The notes under the pieces are model-generated. The model was not told where the DNA came from. It searched no databases and worked only from the letters and a program-made list of their open reading frames with translations. A program made the translations under genes and the position numbers. From the NCBI RefSeq assembly GCF_038502225.1, contig NC_091372.1, positions 2,939,617 to 3,003,616 of the forward strand: a stretch of DNA of 64,000 nucleotides. The letters are read 5' to 3'. Position 1 is the stretch's first letter. Each line of letters starts with the position of its first letter. Below, piece after piece: positions 21,214 to 32,739 of the stretch. This stretch comes from Cherax quadricarinatus. Its lineage: Eukaryota; Arthropoda; Malacostraca; Decapoda; Parastacidae.

Positions 21214-24200
21214 CGGTTGGTAGACAGCAACCACCCAGGGAAGTACTACCGTCCTGCCAGATGACTGTGAAACAGAAACCTGTAACTGTTTTGCATGATG
21301 GTAGGATTGCTGGTTTCTTTTTCTGTCTCATAAACACGCTAGATAACAGGGATATCTTGCTACTCCTACTTCACACTTCACAGACACGCACATGCATATA
21401 TATATATACATACATCTAGGTTTTTCTCCTTTTTCTAAATAGCTCTTGTTCCTCTTTATTTCTTCTATTGTCCATGGGGAAGTGGAAAAGAATCTTTCCT
21501 CCGTAAGCCATGCGTGTTGTATGAGGCGACTAAAATGCCGGGAGCAATGGGCTAGTAACCCCTTCTTCTGTAGACATTTACTAAAAACGAGAAGAAAAAC
21601 TTTATAAAACTGGGATGCTTAAATGTGCGTGGATGTAGTGCAGATGACAAGAAACAGATGATTGCTGATGTTATGAATGAAAAGAGGTTGGATATCCTGG
21701 CCCTAAGCGAAACAAAGCTGAAGGGGGTAGGGGAGTTTCAGTGGGGGGAAATAAATGGGATTAAATCTGGAGTATCTGAGAGAGTTAGAGCAAAGGAAGG
21801 GGTAGCAGTAATGTTGAATGATCAGTTATGGAAGGAGAAAAGAGAATATGAATGTGTAAATTCAAGAATTATGTGGATTAAAGTAAAGGTTGGATGCGAG
21901 AAGTGGGTCATAATAAGCGTGTATGCACCTGGAGAAGAGAGGAATGCAGAGGAGAGAGAGAGATTTTGGGAGATGTTAAGTGAATGTATAGGAGCCTTTG
22001 AACCAAGTGAGAGAGTAATTGTGGTAGGGGACCTGAATGCTAAAGTAGGAGAAACTTTTAGAGAGGGTGTGGTAGGTAAGTTTGGGGTGCCAGGTGTAAA
22101 TGATAATGGGAGCCCTTTGATTGAAATTTGTATAGAAAGGGGTTTAGTTATAGGTAATACATATTTTAAGAAAAAGAGGATAAATAAGTATACAAGATAT
22201 GATGTAGGGCGAAATGACAGTAGTTTGTTGGATTATGCATTGGTAGATAAAAGACTGTTGAGTAGACTTCAGGATGTACATGTTTATAGAGGGGCCACAG
22301 ATATATCAGATCACTTTCTAGTTGTAGCTACACTGAGAGTAAAAGGTAGATGGAATACAAGGAGAATAGAAGCATCAGGGAAGAGAGAGGTGAAGGTTTA
22401 TAAACTAAAAGAGGAGGCATTTAGGGTAAGATATAAACAGCTATTGGAGGATAGATGGGCTAATGAGAGCATAGGCAATGGGGTCGAAGAGGTATGGGGT
22501 AGGTTTAAAAATGTAGTGTTAGAGTGTTCAGCAGAAGTTTGTGGTTACAGGAAAGTGGGTGCGGGAGGGAAGAGGAGCGATTGGTGGAATGATGATGTGA
22601 AGAGAGTAGTAAGGGAGAAAAAGTTAGCATATGAGAAGTTTTTACAAAATAGAAGTGATGCAAGGAGGGAAGAGTATATGGAGAAAAAGAGAGAGGTTAA
22701 GAGAGTGGTGAAGCAATGTAAAAAGAGAGCAAATGAGAGAGTGGGTGAGATGTTATCAACAAATTTTGTTGAAAATAAGAAAAAGTTTTGGAGTGAGATT
22801 AACAAGTTAAGAAAGCCTAGAGAACAAATGGATTTGTCAGTTAAAAATAGGAGAGGAGAGTTATTAAATGGAGAGTTAGAGGTATTGGGAAGATGGAGGG
22901 AATATTTTGAGGAATTGTTAAATGTTGATGAAGATAGGGAAGCTGTGATTTCGTGTATAGGACAAGGAGGAACAACATCTTGTAGGAGTGAGGAAGAGCC
23001 AGTTGTGAGTGTGGGGGAAGTTCGTGAGGCAGTAGGTAAAATGAAAGGGGGTAAGGCAGCCGGGATTGATGGGATAAAGATAGAAATGTTAAAAGCAGGT
23101 GGGGATATAGTTTTGGAGTGGTTGGTGCAATTATTTAATAAATGTATGGAAGAGGGTAAGGTACCTAGGGATTGGCAGAGAGCATGCATAGTTCCTTTGT
23201 ATAAAGGCAAAGGGGATAAAAGAGAGTGCAAAAATTATAGGGGGATAAGTCTGTTGAGTATACCTGGCAAAGTGTATGGTAGAGTTATTATTGAAAGAAT
23301 TAAGAGTAAGATGGAGAATAGGATAGCAGATGAACAAGGAGGCTTTAGGAAAGGTAGGGGGTGTGTGGACCAGGTGTTTACAGTGAAACATATAAGTGAA
23401 CAGTATTTAGATAAGGCTAAAGAGGTCTTTGTGGCATTTATGGATTTGGAAAAGGCGTATGACAGGGTGGATAGGGGGGCAATGTGGCAGATGTTGCAGG
23501 TGTATGGTGTAGGAGGTAGGTTACTGAAAGCAGTGAAGAGTTTTTACGAGGATAGTGAGGCTCAAGTTAGAGTACATAGGAAAGAGGGAAATTATTTCCC
23601 AGTAAAAGTAGGCCTTAGACAAGGATGTGTGATGTCACCGTGGTTGTTTAATATATTTATAGATGGGGTTGTAAGAGAAGGAAATGCGAGGGTCTTGGCA
23701 AGAGGCGTGGAGTTAAAAGATAAAGAATCACACATAAAGTGGGAGTTGTCACAGTTGCTCTTTGCTGATGACACTGTGCTCTTGGGAGATTCTGAAGAGA
23801 AGTTGCAGAGATTGGTGGATGAATTTGGTAGGGTGTGCAAAAGAAGAAAATTGAAAGTGAATACAGGAAAGAGTAAGGTTATGAGGATAACAAAAAGATT
23901 AGGTGATGAAAGATTGGATATCAGATTGGAGGGAGAGAGTATGGAGGAGGTGAATGTATTCAGATATTTGGGAGTGTACATGTCAGCGGATGGGTCTATG
24001 AAAGATGAGGTGAATCATAGAATTGATGAGGGGAAAAGGGTGAGTGGTGCACTTAGGAGTCTGTGGAGACAAAGAACTTTGTCCTTGGAGGCAAAGAGGG
24101 GAATGTATGAGAGTATAGTTTTACCAACGCTCTTATATGGGTGTGAAGCATGGGTGATGAATGTTGCAGTGAGGAGAAGGCTGGAGGCAATGGAGATGTC

Positions 24201-24781
24201 ATGTCTGAGAGCAATGTGTGGTGTGAATATAATGGAGAGAATTCGTAGTTTGGAAGTTAGGAGGAGGTGCGGGATTACCAAAACTGTTGCTCAGAGGGCT
24301 GAGGAAGGGTTGTTGAGGTGGTTCGGACATGTGGAGAGAATGGAGCAAAACAGAATAACTTCAAGAGTGTATCAGTCTGTAGTGGAAGGAAGGCGGGGTA
24401 GGGGTCGGCCTAGGAAAGGTTGGAGGGAGGGGGTAAAGGAGGTTTTGTGTGCGAGGGGCTTGGACTTCCAGCAGACATGCGTGAGCGTGTTTAATAGGAG
24501 TGAATGGAGAGAAATGGTTTTTAATACTTGACGTGCTGTTGGAGTGTGAGCAAAGTAACATTTATGAAGGGGTTCAGGGAAACCGGCAGGCCGGACTTGA
24601 GTCCTGGAAATGGGAAGTACAGTGCCTGCACTCTGAAGGAGGGGTGTTAATGTTGCAGTTTAAAAACTAGTGTAAAGCACCCTTCTGGCAAGACAGTGAT
24701 GGAGTAAATGATGGTGAAAGTTTTCCTTTTTCGGGCCACCCTGCCTTGGTGGGAATCGGCCAGTGTGATAATAAAAAAAAA
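21214..24781 (+). mobile_element. Full-length RTE-like LINE, subfamily A, intact ORF
   Basis: A 3,568-bp element with perfect 9-bp target duplications TAGTACGGC (21205-21213 and 24782-24790). It has a leader of about 400 bp (CGGTTGGTAGACAGCAACCA to TAGACATTTACT), one long ORF, a 3' UTR of about 250 bp ending in hairpin CCACCCTGCCTTGGTGGG and an A-rich tail. Perfect duplications and the uninterrupted ORF suggest a recent, potentially competent insertion. It is sense to SZT2. Confidence 0.92.
21625..24531 (+). CDS. RTE-type endonuclease-reverse transcriptase
   Basis: An uninterrupted ORF of 968 codons from 21625, open back to a stop at 21571-21573. The N-terminal endonuclease (about 1-235) shows LNVRGC at and just before 21625, SETKL (Glu29), VVGDLNAKVG and TDISDHFLVV (His near 230). 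RT (about 480-780) shows KNYRGISLLS, FMDLEKAYDR (Asp607), GLRQGCVMSPWLF and FADD (713-716). The C-terminus has LRWFGHVERM and a basic GRRGRGRPRKGW stretch. The catalytic residues look complete. The odd point is the start: 21625 is a GTG, there is no ATG from the upstream stop to the conserved LNVRGC motif, and the first in-frame ATG (21658) would remove that motif. True initiation is unresolved. Confidence 0.9.
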   Translation: MRGCSADDKKQMIADVMNEKRLDILALSETKLKGVGEFQWGEINGIKSGVSERVRAKEGVAVMLNDQLWKEKREYECVNSRIMWIKVKVGCEKWVIISVYAPGEERNAEERERFWEMLSECIGAFEPSERVIVVGDLNAKVGETFREGVVGKFGVPGVNDNGSPLIEICIERGLVIGNTYFKKKRINKYTRYDVGRNDSSLLDYALVDKRLLSRLQDVHVYRGATDISDHFLVVATLRVKGRWNTRRIEASGKREVKVYKLKEEAFRVRYKQLLEDRWANESIGNGVEEVWGRFKNVVLECSAEVCGYRKVGAGGKRSDWWNDDVKRVVREKKLAYEKFLQNRSDARREEYMEKKREVKRVVKQCKKRANERVGEMLSTNFVENKKKFWSEINKLRKPREQMDLSVKNRRGELLNGELEVLGRWREYFEELLNVDEDREAVISCIGQGGTTSCRSEEEPVVSVGEVREAVGKMKGGKAAGIDGIKIEMLKAGGDIVLEWLVQLFNKCMEEGKVPRDWQRACIVPLYKGKGDKRECKNYRGISLLSIPGKVYGRVIIERIKSKMENRIADEQGGFRKGRGCVDQVFTVKHISEQYLDKAKEVFVAFMDLEKAYDRVDRGAMWQMLQVYGVGGRLLKAVKSFYEDSEAQVRVHRKEGNYFPVKVGLRQGCVMSPWLFNIFIDGVVREGNARVLARGVELKDKESHIKWELSQLLFADDTVLLGDSEEKLQRLVDEFGRVCKRRKLKVNTGKSKVMRITKRLGDERLDIRLEGESMEEVNVFRYLGVYMSADGSMKDEVNHRIDEGKRVSGALRSLWRQRTLSLEAKRGMYESIVLPTLLYGCEAWVMNVAVRRRLEAMEMSCLRAMCGVNIMERIRSLEVRRRCGITKTVAQRAEEGLLRWFGHVERMEQNRITSRVYQSVVEGRRGRGRPRKGWREGVKEVLCARGLDFQQTCVSVFNRSEWREMVFNT

Positions 24782-25834
24782 TAGTACGGCTTACGACCCA
24801 GGGTTTTTGACGTACTAGTACGCCTAAATTCTAGCGCCCTCAAATCTAGTGAGAGAAAGCTGGTAGGCCTACATATGAAAGAATGGGTCTATGTGGTCAG
24901 TGTGCGTGGTATAAAAAAAATCCTACAGCACACAGTTTTTAATGAGAAAAAAGAAACTTTGACCGTGTTTGTGGATTAAAACAGTGACTTTGCACTGTAT
25001 TTTCGTATGGTATTTATTGTTGTATTCTAGTTTTCCTGGTCTCATTTTATAGAATGGAAGACATATTACAGAAATTGAGATGATTTTGACTGGTTTTACA
25101 AAGAAAACTACCTTGAAATTGCGCTCAAAGTAGCAGAAATGTTTGATTTTTACCAAAGGTCAAAAGTAAACAAATCATGCTATGCCTCCAATACACATCA
25201 ACTGGTGAGTCTAATATTCTTTCACAAGTGCACTGATAATATTTATACCATTTCTACACCAATGCAGTAGTCTGCATAACAGTAAATCTTCTATTTTTTG
25301 TGAGAATAAAAATTCAAAGTGGAAAGCAAAAGTGTGTAAGAGGGGCATGGGGACGTGACTAATGAACAGAGGAAATGTTATTTTAGTGCCAGGAATGTCT
25401 TTCTTGTTTATTCTGGACCCAATTCGGAAATTGGCATTTTTTGAAATTTGTGTGAAATTGGCAAAATTGCTAAATTCTGACCACTGTATTGGATGGTTGA
25501 AATCTGTAAATGGGTGGTTTCTTGTACTCATTCAATAGAAAAAATGGAGTTCTAGCGAAACAGTTATGATTTTTGTCGACAAGTACACTGGAATTGGCCA
25601 AAAATAGGGCTCAAAGTGGGCAAAATCGCCTATGCGTAAACATCGTCGAGACCGGTAACTTCATGAGAGCATAATTCCGTAAGTTTTCCATCAAATTTCA
25701 TACTTTTGGTGTCATTATGATCGGGAAAAGATTCTCTAATCTTTTCATAAGAAAAAATAATTTTTTTTTTTTTTTTTGAAATTTGGCCGACCCTGAGAAT
25801 AAGTCTCTGAGAGGGCCTGTCGACCCTGAAAGGG

Positions 25835-27227
25835 TGTGAAGGCTTACTCAGTCCTGTAACAACTTCAGTAAGTATTACTAAGGCTCGCTCCTCCTCAGGA
25901 AAATTAATGAATAGAAAAAGAAATAATAACAGACAAACATAAACACTTTATTATATAGAAATTTAAAATATAAAACACTTAAATATGAAATATTAATCCT
26001 ACATTAAAGAAAATGAAAAAATTAAAAATATAAATAACTTAATTCAACGCTAATATATATAGGGGTGTCTGGTGTTGGTGACACTGTGTTGTTGAAATCG
26101 TAGCCGTTGCTGATGATGGGGGATGGGGGTTGCAGGTGTTGGTTACGACCCACTGGCTAGTTCTTCACAGTAGATAGAGCCTTGAGTATTCTATCCCGAT
26201 GACAGGAAAGCAGGTTCTTTACCGCTGCAATGATGTGGGGTTACGTCCTGCAATTTCCTACAGGTGCACAGGTAATTAGATCCAAAATGGGAAAGTCTCT
26301 GGACGTTAGTCCTTCTCCATCCGTTCTCCTCGTTGATTGACAGGTGACCCTCTCTGTCATCCAAGCTGAAAAGATAGACAGGTTACCCACTGCTTAAATA
26401 ATCACTCTCCATGATAAGCACAATACTCAAAAGACGTGGTGATTATTACAACAGTCAACCTAGAGCAAGACTGAAAGGACTAAGTTTATTATTGGTCAAA
26501 AGTGAAGCTTTTAACCAATAAATCCACTAGAATACAAGGCAGGCATGTACTTACAGTAGTGTTGAGAGCTGTGAGTCGAGTGATTTACTGTTTGACCAGA
26601 GCCCCACACGTCACCTTTCAGGGGGGGGGGGGAAGAGGGAGGGGAAGGGATAGTGGGAGCTAGACTGACCCTACGTTAACAAGCAGCCGGCAGTGAAACT
26701 ATCACTTTAGGGGTGGGGGAGAAAAGGCGGGAACTTGACTTACCCTACCTTAACAAGTAGCTGGCAATGAAACTATTGTTACTATATACTCCCTCTCTAT
26801 TCCTATCTATTGAACTTTTCCCTCACAAAGGGTTAAATGCTTGTACCTTTTCTTGCTACTTTAAGCAACACTGGTATGCCTACTGGGTGCCATGACTGCT
26901 TGGCAGATACAAGATATGGCAATTAAAAGATCAAAACACAGTTCACATACACAGCTAGCTCCTAAGACAGAATGAACTGAACACGCAATCACGAAGGCTG
27001 GGGCGGTGGTGGCGGGAGTGTCGGGGGTGGCAAGGGATTGTGGGAGGTCTCCCCTGCTGACCTACAACAAGGCGGCAGCTTGAGCTGGGGAAATTTTTTC
27101 CACACCCGCAAACGGAACCATGTAAAGTTAATTTTATGAAGTGTTGTATTAAAATTGTGCCACAATTTTTCAGTAGTGCAATAACCAAAACATGTCAGAT
27201 AAATCCGTGTAATATAACACTCTACTG
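25835..27227. other. Interior of Tigger-like element, no gene seen
   Basis: Mixed sequence with a G-run near 26620-26632 and a degenerate repeat of GGGGGAGAAAAGG- and TGACCCTACGTTAACAAG-like text at 26630-26700 and 26705-26770. No open frame with recognisable motifs. Confidence 0.4.
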
Positions 27228-27594
27228 TACCATGTTTCTCATCTGGATATATGTGATATTGTGTATTGTCTTAACTGTATGGATGTAGCAGAAATGGTAT
27301 AAAATACTGACATTATGAATAAAGACACGAATATTGTATAATGCGACCTTTAATTGGCAGTTTTGAACATGCAGTGAGCTGTTTCAACTGTACAGAGAAA
27401 CCTGGATGACTGTGTATATATTAGGAAGCATAGTGATGTGCAGTTAGGATAGGTGTGTTGAAGCTTAACCTTGGGGTACTTTTGAAAACGGTTAGACAAA
27501 TTCATGACCAGCATTGGATTTGAGGACCTGTCTAGCATTAGCATGGTCCAGTAGAATGGGATAGAATTTAATTGTATGTATATTTCTTTGGGCA

Positions 27595-27755
27595 TTCATA
27601 AAGGATTAAGCAGAATAGGATGACCAAAAAGGTGTGTAAATCTGGGGTGCAAGGAAGTAGAGGAAAGGTCATCCCAGGAATCATTGACATGAGGAGTTTT
27701 TGAGTGCTAGTGACTTGAGCATCCAACAGGCAGGTGAGAGTATGCTAGATCAGAT
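27595..27755 (+). mobile_element. Degenerate RTE RT C-terminal remnant
   Basis: Text resembling the AGAATGACTT...GTGTATAAATCTGGGGT and GACTTCCAGCAAGC parts of the RTE RT end, heavily mutated. The flanking 27228-27594 holds no clear feature beyond a possible CR1-type 3' remnant near 27480-27545. Confidence 0.5.
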
Positions 27756-27814
27756 ATATATATAAGTAAGATTATGGACAAGATAGGCCCACTTAGAAGT
27801 AACTCAGGTGATAA

Positions 27815-29568
27815 AAGTAACTCACAGTGATAAGGAAATGTGTGAAATTTTTAACCCTTATTCCCTCTCAGTTTTTATACAGGAAGATACTAGCAAAATT
27901 CCAGATGATAAATTATGTAGAACAGGATGATGATAAACTATGCACGATTAGGATATCTAGTGGCATGGTCCTCAGACAAATAGAGAAATTAAAATCAAAC
28001 AAATCTCCAGGCCCTGATGAACTGTTTGATACCTATTTACAAAAGCAGGAGACAAGCCCTTTGCTTTGAACTATAGACCAATAAGCCTTACCTCCATAGT
28101 GGGAAAATTTATGGAATTAATAATTGCCAAGGCATCTTGAAAGGTATAAATTGATTACTGAATCTCAGCACGGTTTTACAAAGGGGCGCTCCTGCCTTAT
28201 GAATTTACTAACTTTTTCACCAAGGTATTTGAGGAGGTAGATCATGGTAATGAATATGATATTGTGTATATGGACTTCAGTAAGGCTTTTAATAGAATTC
28301 CACATAAGAGGCTATTAAGGAAAATTAAGGCACACGGAATAGGAGGAGAAATTTTTTCCTGGGTAGCGGCATGGCAGATAGGCAGCAGAGAGTTTACATC
28401 AATGGGGAGAAATCAAAGTGGGGGGCACATCACGAGTGGTGTTCCACAAGGGTCAGTGTTGGGCTCTTTGTTGTTCACAGTTTATATAAATGACATAGAT
28501 GAGGGAATAAATAGCACCATAAGCAAATTTGCTGATGACACCAAAATAGGTTGCCTAATTCATTCTAATGAGGACATTAGAGCACTCTAGGATGGTTTGA
28601 ATAAACTGGTGCAGTGGTCGGTGAAGTGACAGATGCAGTTTAATATAGATAAATGCAAAGTTCTAAACATTGGACAAGAAAATACCCGTGCCACATATAA
28701 ACTAAATAGTGTAAATCTTAATATTACTGATTGCGAAAAGGATTTGGGACTTCTGGTTAGCAGTAATCTAAAACCAAGACAGCAGTGCATAAGTGTTCAC
28801 GATAAAGCAAACAGAATCCTTGGCTTCATATCAAGGAGCGTCAATGCTGCACTGTTCTGGTAACCGTATTACAGAATGGATATAAATGTACTGGAAAACA
28901 TACAAAGGAGGATAACAAAGTTGATCCCATGTATCAAAAATCTTCCCTATGAGGATAGACAGAGGGGCCTGAATCTGCACTCTTTAGAAAGGCATAGAAT
29001 TAGGGGGAGATATAATTGAGGTGTATAAATGGAAAACAGGAATAAATGAAGGGAATGTAAATCTTTCTTCTTTTAACGCACCGGCCGTATCCCACCGAGA
29101 CAGGGTGGCCCAAAAGGAAAAACGAAAGTTTCTCCTTTTAAATTTAGTAAAGAATACAGGAGAAGGGGTTACTAGCCCCTTGTAAATAGCATGCTAAAAA
29201 TATTTAGCCTAGACAGGATTCAAAGCAATGGTTTTAAGTTGGAAAAATTCAGAATCAGGAAGAATATAGGAAAGCACTGGTTTGGTAATAGATCTGTGGA
29301 TGAGTGGAACAAATTTCTGAGTGCTGTCATAGAAGCTAAGTTGCTGTGTAGTTTTAAAAATAGGCTGGATAAATACATGAGTGGGTGTGGGTGGGTGTGA
29401 GCTGGATCTGACTAGCTTGTGGTAATAGGTCCGATGTCATGCACCTTCCTTAGGTGTATGTGACCTGACCTGATTAGATGGGTCATTGGTTTAAGCCAGG
29501 AGGTGACTAGGACCTGCCTTGCATGGACCAGTAGGCCTGCTGCAGTGTTCCTTTTTCTTATGTTCTTA
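27815..29568 (+). mobile_element. CR1-type LINE, decayed
   Basis: Successive frames carry RT pieces: LKSNKSPGPDEL, MYMDFSKAFNRIPHKRLL (motif A), SGVPQGSVLGSLLFTVYIND (B), KFADDTKIGC (C), QFNIDKCKVLNIG, then FFNRVV-like KHWFGNRSVDEWN. Stops at about 28070, 28590, 28628 and 28861 break the gene. The 3' UTR ends in repeated TTCTTATG-like text, a tail typical of this LINE group. It is interrupted at 29065-29190 by an antisense RTE-derived element. Confidence 0.85.
29065..29190 (-). mobile_element. RTE-derived non-autonomous element fragment, nested
   Basis: Minus strand: the leader end GTAACCCCTTCTCCTGTATTC joins directly to AAAGGAGAAACTTTCG and the 3' hairpin (GGCCACCCTGTCTCGGTGG). It belongs to the same family as the cluster at 49757-52317 and lies inside the CR1-type LINE. 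Confidence 0.75.
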
Positions 29569-29614
29569 TTAATGGAGACAAGTGTTTTCTGTAGTTTTGT
29601 GTGCTGTTGTAGTA

Positions 29615-30090
29615 TAAGCAGGGTGACCCTAAAAAGAAAGAAACACTTTCACCATCATTCACACATTATCATTGTCTTTGCAGAAGTGCTCAGATAAGAT
29701 AGTTTAGATGTCACTCGAAACAGCCAATATCTCAAACCCCTCCTTTAAAGTGCAGGCATTGTACTTCCTACATCCAGGACTCAGGTACAGCTAACCAGTT
29801 TCCCTGAATCCTTTCACAAAATATTACCCTGCTCATACTCCAACAGCTCGTCAGGTCCCAAAAACCATTCATCTCCATTCACTCTTATCTAACATGCTCA
29901 CACATGTAACTATGTAGGGATTTATTGAGGGAAACTGGTTAGCTGGACTTGAGTCCTGGACATTAGAATTACAGTGTCTGCACTCTGAAGGAGTGGTTAG
30001 GAAGTTGCTGTTGAGAGAGTCATTTGAATTGTAATGTCCTCACACTTTTGGCAAAAGAGCTGTTATTTAACCCACACCTTGATAGGAAAT
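29615..30090. mobile_element. Two opposed RTE 3' UTR fragments
   Basis: 29615-29907 is minus-strand subfamily-B 3' UTR (GCACTTCTGCAAAGACAATG read on that strand). 29910-30090 is a plus-strand degenerate 3' UTR (TGGACTTGAGTCCTGGACAT, CTGCACTCTGAAGGAG). Both are 5'-truncated. Confidence 0.65.
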
Positions 30091-30153
30091 GGCTAATGTA
30101 AAATAAGAAATACTTCTTTATGCAATATTGATCTGATTATTTTATTTCACTAG

Positions 30154-30296
30154 GACTTCTCAGCTACAGATCAAGATCTTAGTAGTGAGCCAAATATCTT
30201 CTTGTTTGTGCGGCCTAGAAAGTCTGCAGCCAAGGGTATAGCTTGTATAGCCTTTTCTCTAGTGGATGGCAGTGGCTGCACTGTACAGCATGTCAG
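30154..30296 (+). CDS. SZT2: SZT2 exon (window exon 4)
   Basis: A 143-bp exon after TTTATTTCACTAG, phase 0 in and 2 out, before GTAAGA. It encodes DFSATDQDLSSEPNIFLFVR, then PRKSAAKGIACIAFSLVDGS and GCTVQHV. KGIACIAFSLVD matches KGVACITLAFVD of human SZT2. The 9.9-kb intron 3 before it holds the intact RTE-A and a CR1-type LINE. Confidence 0.92.
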
Positions 30297-30339
30297 GTAA
30301 GATAACCAACTTCTAGTGCATTTACTTTCATTATCCTTC

Positions 30340-32010
30340 AGTCACTGGCAGTTAAGATAACTTGTATCAACTAAAATCTTTGAAAAATTAATTCATAGAC
30401 GGATTTATTCCTACCTCGTTTCACACAACATATCAAACCCTTGTCAGTTTGGATTCAGGAATAATAAAAGCACAAATGATGCTGTCATACACATGCTAGA
30501 ACTAATATATACTGCACTTGAAAAGAAAGAAGTCCTGCTGGGCATTTTCATTGATTTACGTAAAGCTTTCGATACAGTCGACCATGAACTACTGTACTCC
30601 AAATTAATGCACAATGGTATCAGAGGCCACTCCCTCAACTACCTAAAGTCATACCTTAGTAACAGAACTCAATATGTGTATGCAAATGATGCAAACTCCT
30701 CCACCCAACCAATCACAGTAGGAGTCCCACAAGGAAGCGTCCTTGGACCACTCCTCTTTCTCATCTACATCAGTGATCTACCGAATGCATCACAGCTACT
30801 CAAACCCATATTATTTGCAGATGACACTACATATGTATTTTCCCACCCAAACGCAGTCATACTAGCAAACACAGTCAATGCTGAATTACAGAAAATATCT
30901 GCCTGGATGATGACTAACATATTTACCCTGAACACTGATAAAACCTATTTCATTCAGTTTGGAAACAAAGCTGCAAATGATCCAATTAACATTACGCTAA
31001 ATGGATCATCAGTCACAAGACTCAAAGAGGGAAAATTCTTAGGTATCCATCTTGACAGTAGCCTTAAGTTCCAGACACACATACAGCAAATCACCAAGAA
31101 AATCTCCAAGACTGTAGGCATACTATCAGAGATAAGGTACTACGTTCCACAATCAGCTCTCCTGGCACTGTACCACTCACTCATATACCCTTATCTTACA
31201 TATGGAATTTGTGCATGAGGATCAACAACATCCAAACACCTAAAACCCCTAATAACCCAGCAAAAGGAAGCAGTAAGAATGATAACAAATTCCCACTCCC
31301 GCCAGCATACTCCACCAATTTTCAAGTCTGAATCTGCTTACCATTAAGAACATCCATACTTATTCACGTACCTACTGCATACACAGAACAATACACACAA
31401 ATATAAACCCCCCACTCAAACTTTTCCGCACCCACCTAAACAGGACACATGACCACAACACAAGACACAGTTCTCTTTTTGATATACCTTGTGTCCATAT
31501 CACACTGTGTAAAAACTCTATGCACATAAAGGGCCCCAAAATATGGAATTCATTACCAGAAGATATTAAAGTAACCCAGTCTGAAAATCAATTAAAGACT
31601 TCTCAAAAGCCACTTAATCACCCTAGACTAAATGCTAAATACTCAGTATACATTTACTCACCTATGTGCTCCCACATCATAACTGAAACAATCACATTGA
31701 ACCTTTTATCCATTGTTGACAGGAATATAATTGAATCATTGTTTTTCACAAAAGCATTTTAGAATATAAATATAAATTTTGTATTCATTTATAATTAATA
31801 TTCTACTGTACAACTATGAAATAATTACTTTCCTACTGTACAACTATGATATACTACCCCTTAGTATTAAGTAGAATGTAAGACAATAATGTTAAGTTGG
31901 CTCATAATGCCAAGGCATAATAGAGGCTCTCTTTGCATTGCAACCCACTATTGTATATACACAATCTCAATGTACTGTTTGCAAAGACATTAAATAAATA
32001 AATAAATAAA
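30340..32010 (+). mobile_element. Jockey/CR1-type LINE, 5'-truncated
   Basis: It begins about 45 bp after exon 4 and ends in an (AAAT)n tail at 31988-32010. RT motifs are present from FIDLRKAFDTVDHELL (motif A) to GPKIWNSLPED. After the coding part is a 3' UTR with ATTCTACTGTACAACTATGA repeated at about 31800-31850. Related to the antisense LINE at 517-1965, but with a different tail. Confidence 0.85.
30493..31762 (+). pseudogene. LINE reverse transcriptase, broken
   Basis: 30493-31218 is open and includes FIDLRKAFDTVDH, GVPQGSVLGPLLFLIYISD, ILFADDTTYVFS and SLIYPYLTYGICA, covering motifs A to E. A TGA at 31216-31218 replaces the expected Trp after GICA, and a frameshift follows before the C-terminal HIKGPKIWNSLPEDIK (31520 onward). 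The N-terminal endonuclease is absent. Confidence 0.85.
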
Positions 32011-32399
32011 CTTTACTGTTAATAGCGAGAATCTTTTGGGTAGCATTTAAAAACTCATTACCATTCAGCAATTTTCTTTCTTTTATGTGCAGTTATTTGT
32101 GTAAAGTTCAACAATTATGTGTAATAATTATTGATAGTGACCATAGAACAGCATTTGGATCTTTATTAAGTACCTGTCCTTATTTTCACACCATATCCTA
32201 TTACACGCTCTTGGATGATGAGTCTAGAAAATAGTCAACAAATTCAAAGATGTTAATTATAAGAGTCAGCTGATTCAAGAATAGTAAGTATAGTGTAATA
32301 TAGTCATCAGACTGAATGATGTTAAATATAATAGTCACATTTAAAAATAGTAAATTTATTGTAATAGTCAGCAGACTGAAGGATGTCATTGATCAACAT

Positions 32400-32560
32400 A
32401 AGTTACATAACACTGGCAGAAGTGATGTGTGTGTGATGTATTGTGATGTTATGTTGTGTTTATTGTGGTGTAGTGTAGTGTAGTGGTGAGTGGTATTGTG
32501 CGGTGGTATGGAGTGGTGTTTGATGTAGTGTGGTGGTGATGTGATGTGTGATTTTGCTTG
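32400..32560. repeat. GT-rich low-complexity repeat
   Basis: Irregular GTGATG, GTAGTGTGGTG units just upstream of exon 5. The preceding 32011-32400 shows only a degenerate duplicated AT-rich motif (GAATGATGTTAAATATAATAG and relatives). Confidence 0.7.
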
Positions 32561-32632
32561 TGCTTGTACCTGTTAACAATAATAGGACAGTGGTGGTGAA
32601 TCAGAGAAATATATCTTAAATATATTTTCCAG

Positions 32633-32739
32633 TTGTCCACGACCATCTCAGCAGGCACACCAGGAAGTATTTTTGAAACAGGATTTTGAAGCTCTCACAC
32701 ACACACAAGAGTACCAACCCAGTCCAACAAAAAGTCCAG
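32633..32739 (+). CDS. SZT2: SZT2 exon (window exon 5)
   Basis: A 107-bp exon between TATATTTTCCAG and GTTAGT, too short to stand out as an ORF. Phase 2 in completes a serine codon, phase 1 out. It encodes SCPRPSQQAHQEVFLKQDFE, then ALTHTQEYQPSPTKSP. The EVFLKQDFEALT part matches the position and pattern of human SZT2 LREEEFEQLT. It is required to keep exons 4 and 6 in frame. Confidence 0.87.

Larger units (their letters stand above)
21182..25834. mobile_element. piggyBac-like TTAA element, CTAG type, split by RTE-A
   Basis: The left end CCCTTTCAGGGT follows TTAA at 21178-21181. After 32 bp the intact RTE-A is inserted, and the element resumes at 24782 and ends CGACCCTGAAAGGG at 25834. The right TTAA has decayed to TGTG. 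The outer palindrome GTACTAGTAC is at 21201-21210 and the inner at 24812-24821. They are 34 bp apart once the RTE and one duplication are removed. Confidence 0.8.
20361..27227. mobile_element. Tigger-like element with nested TTAA element and RTE-A
   Basis: Left end CAGTTGACCTTTATATTAC at 20361 and right end, read inward, CAGTAGAGTGTTATATTAC ending at 27227; TA at both flanks. Apart from the nested elements (21182-25834) and a tandem repeat, the interior has no recognisable transposase. Confidence 0.65.

Noticed and set aside
22545..23231. 228-codon antisense open frame in RTE-A
   Set aside because: It is a shadow of the sense EN-RT frame (Ser/Leu/Pro-rich translation); similar shadows occur in all RTE copies.
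26590..26770. LTR or gene near the G-run
   Set aside because: No terminal repeats, primer site or coding motifs were found.
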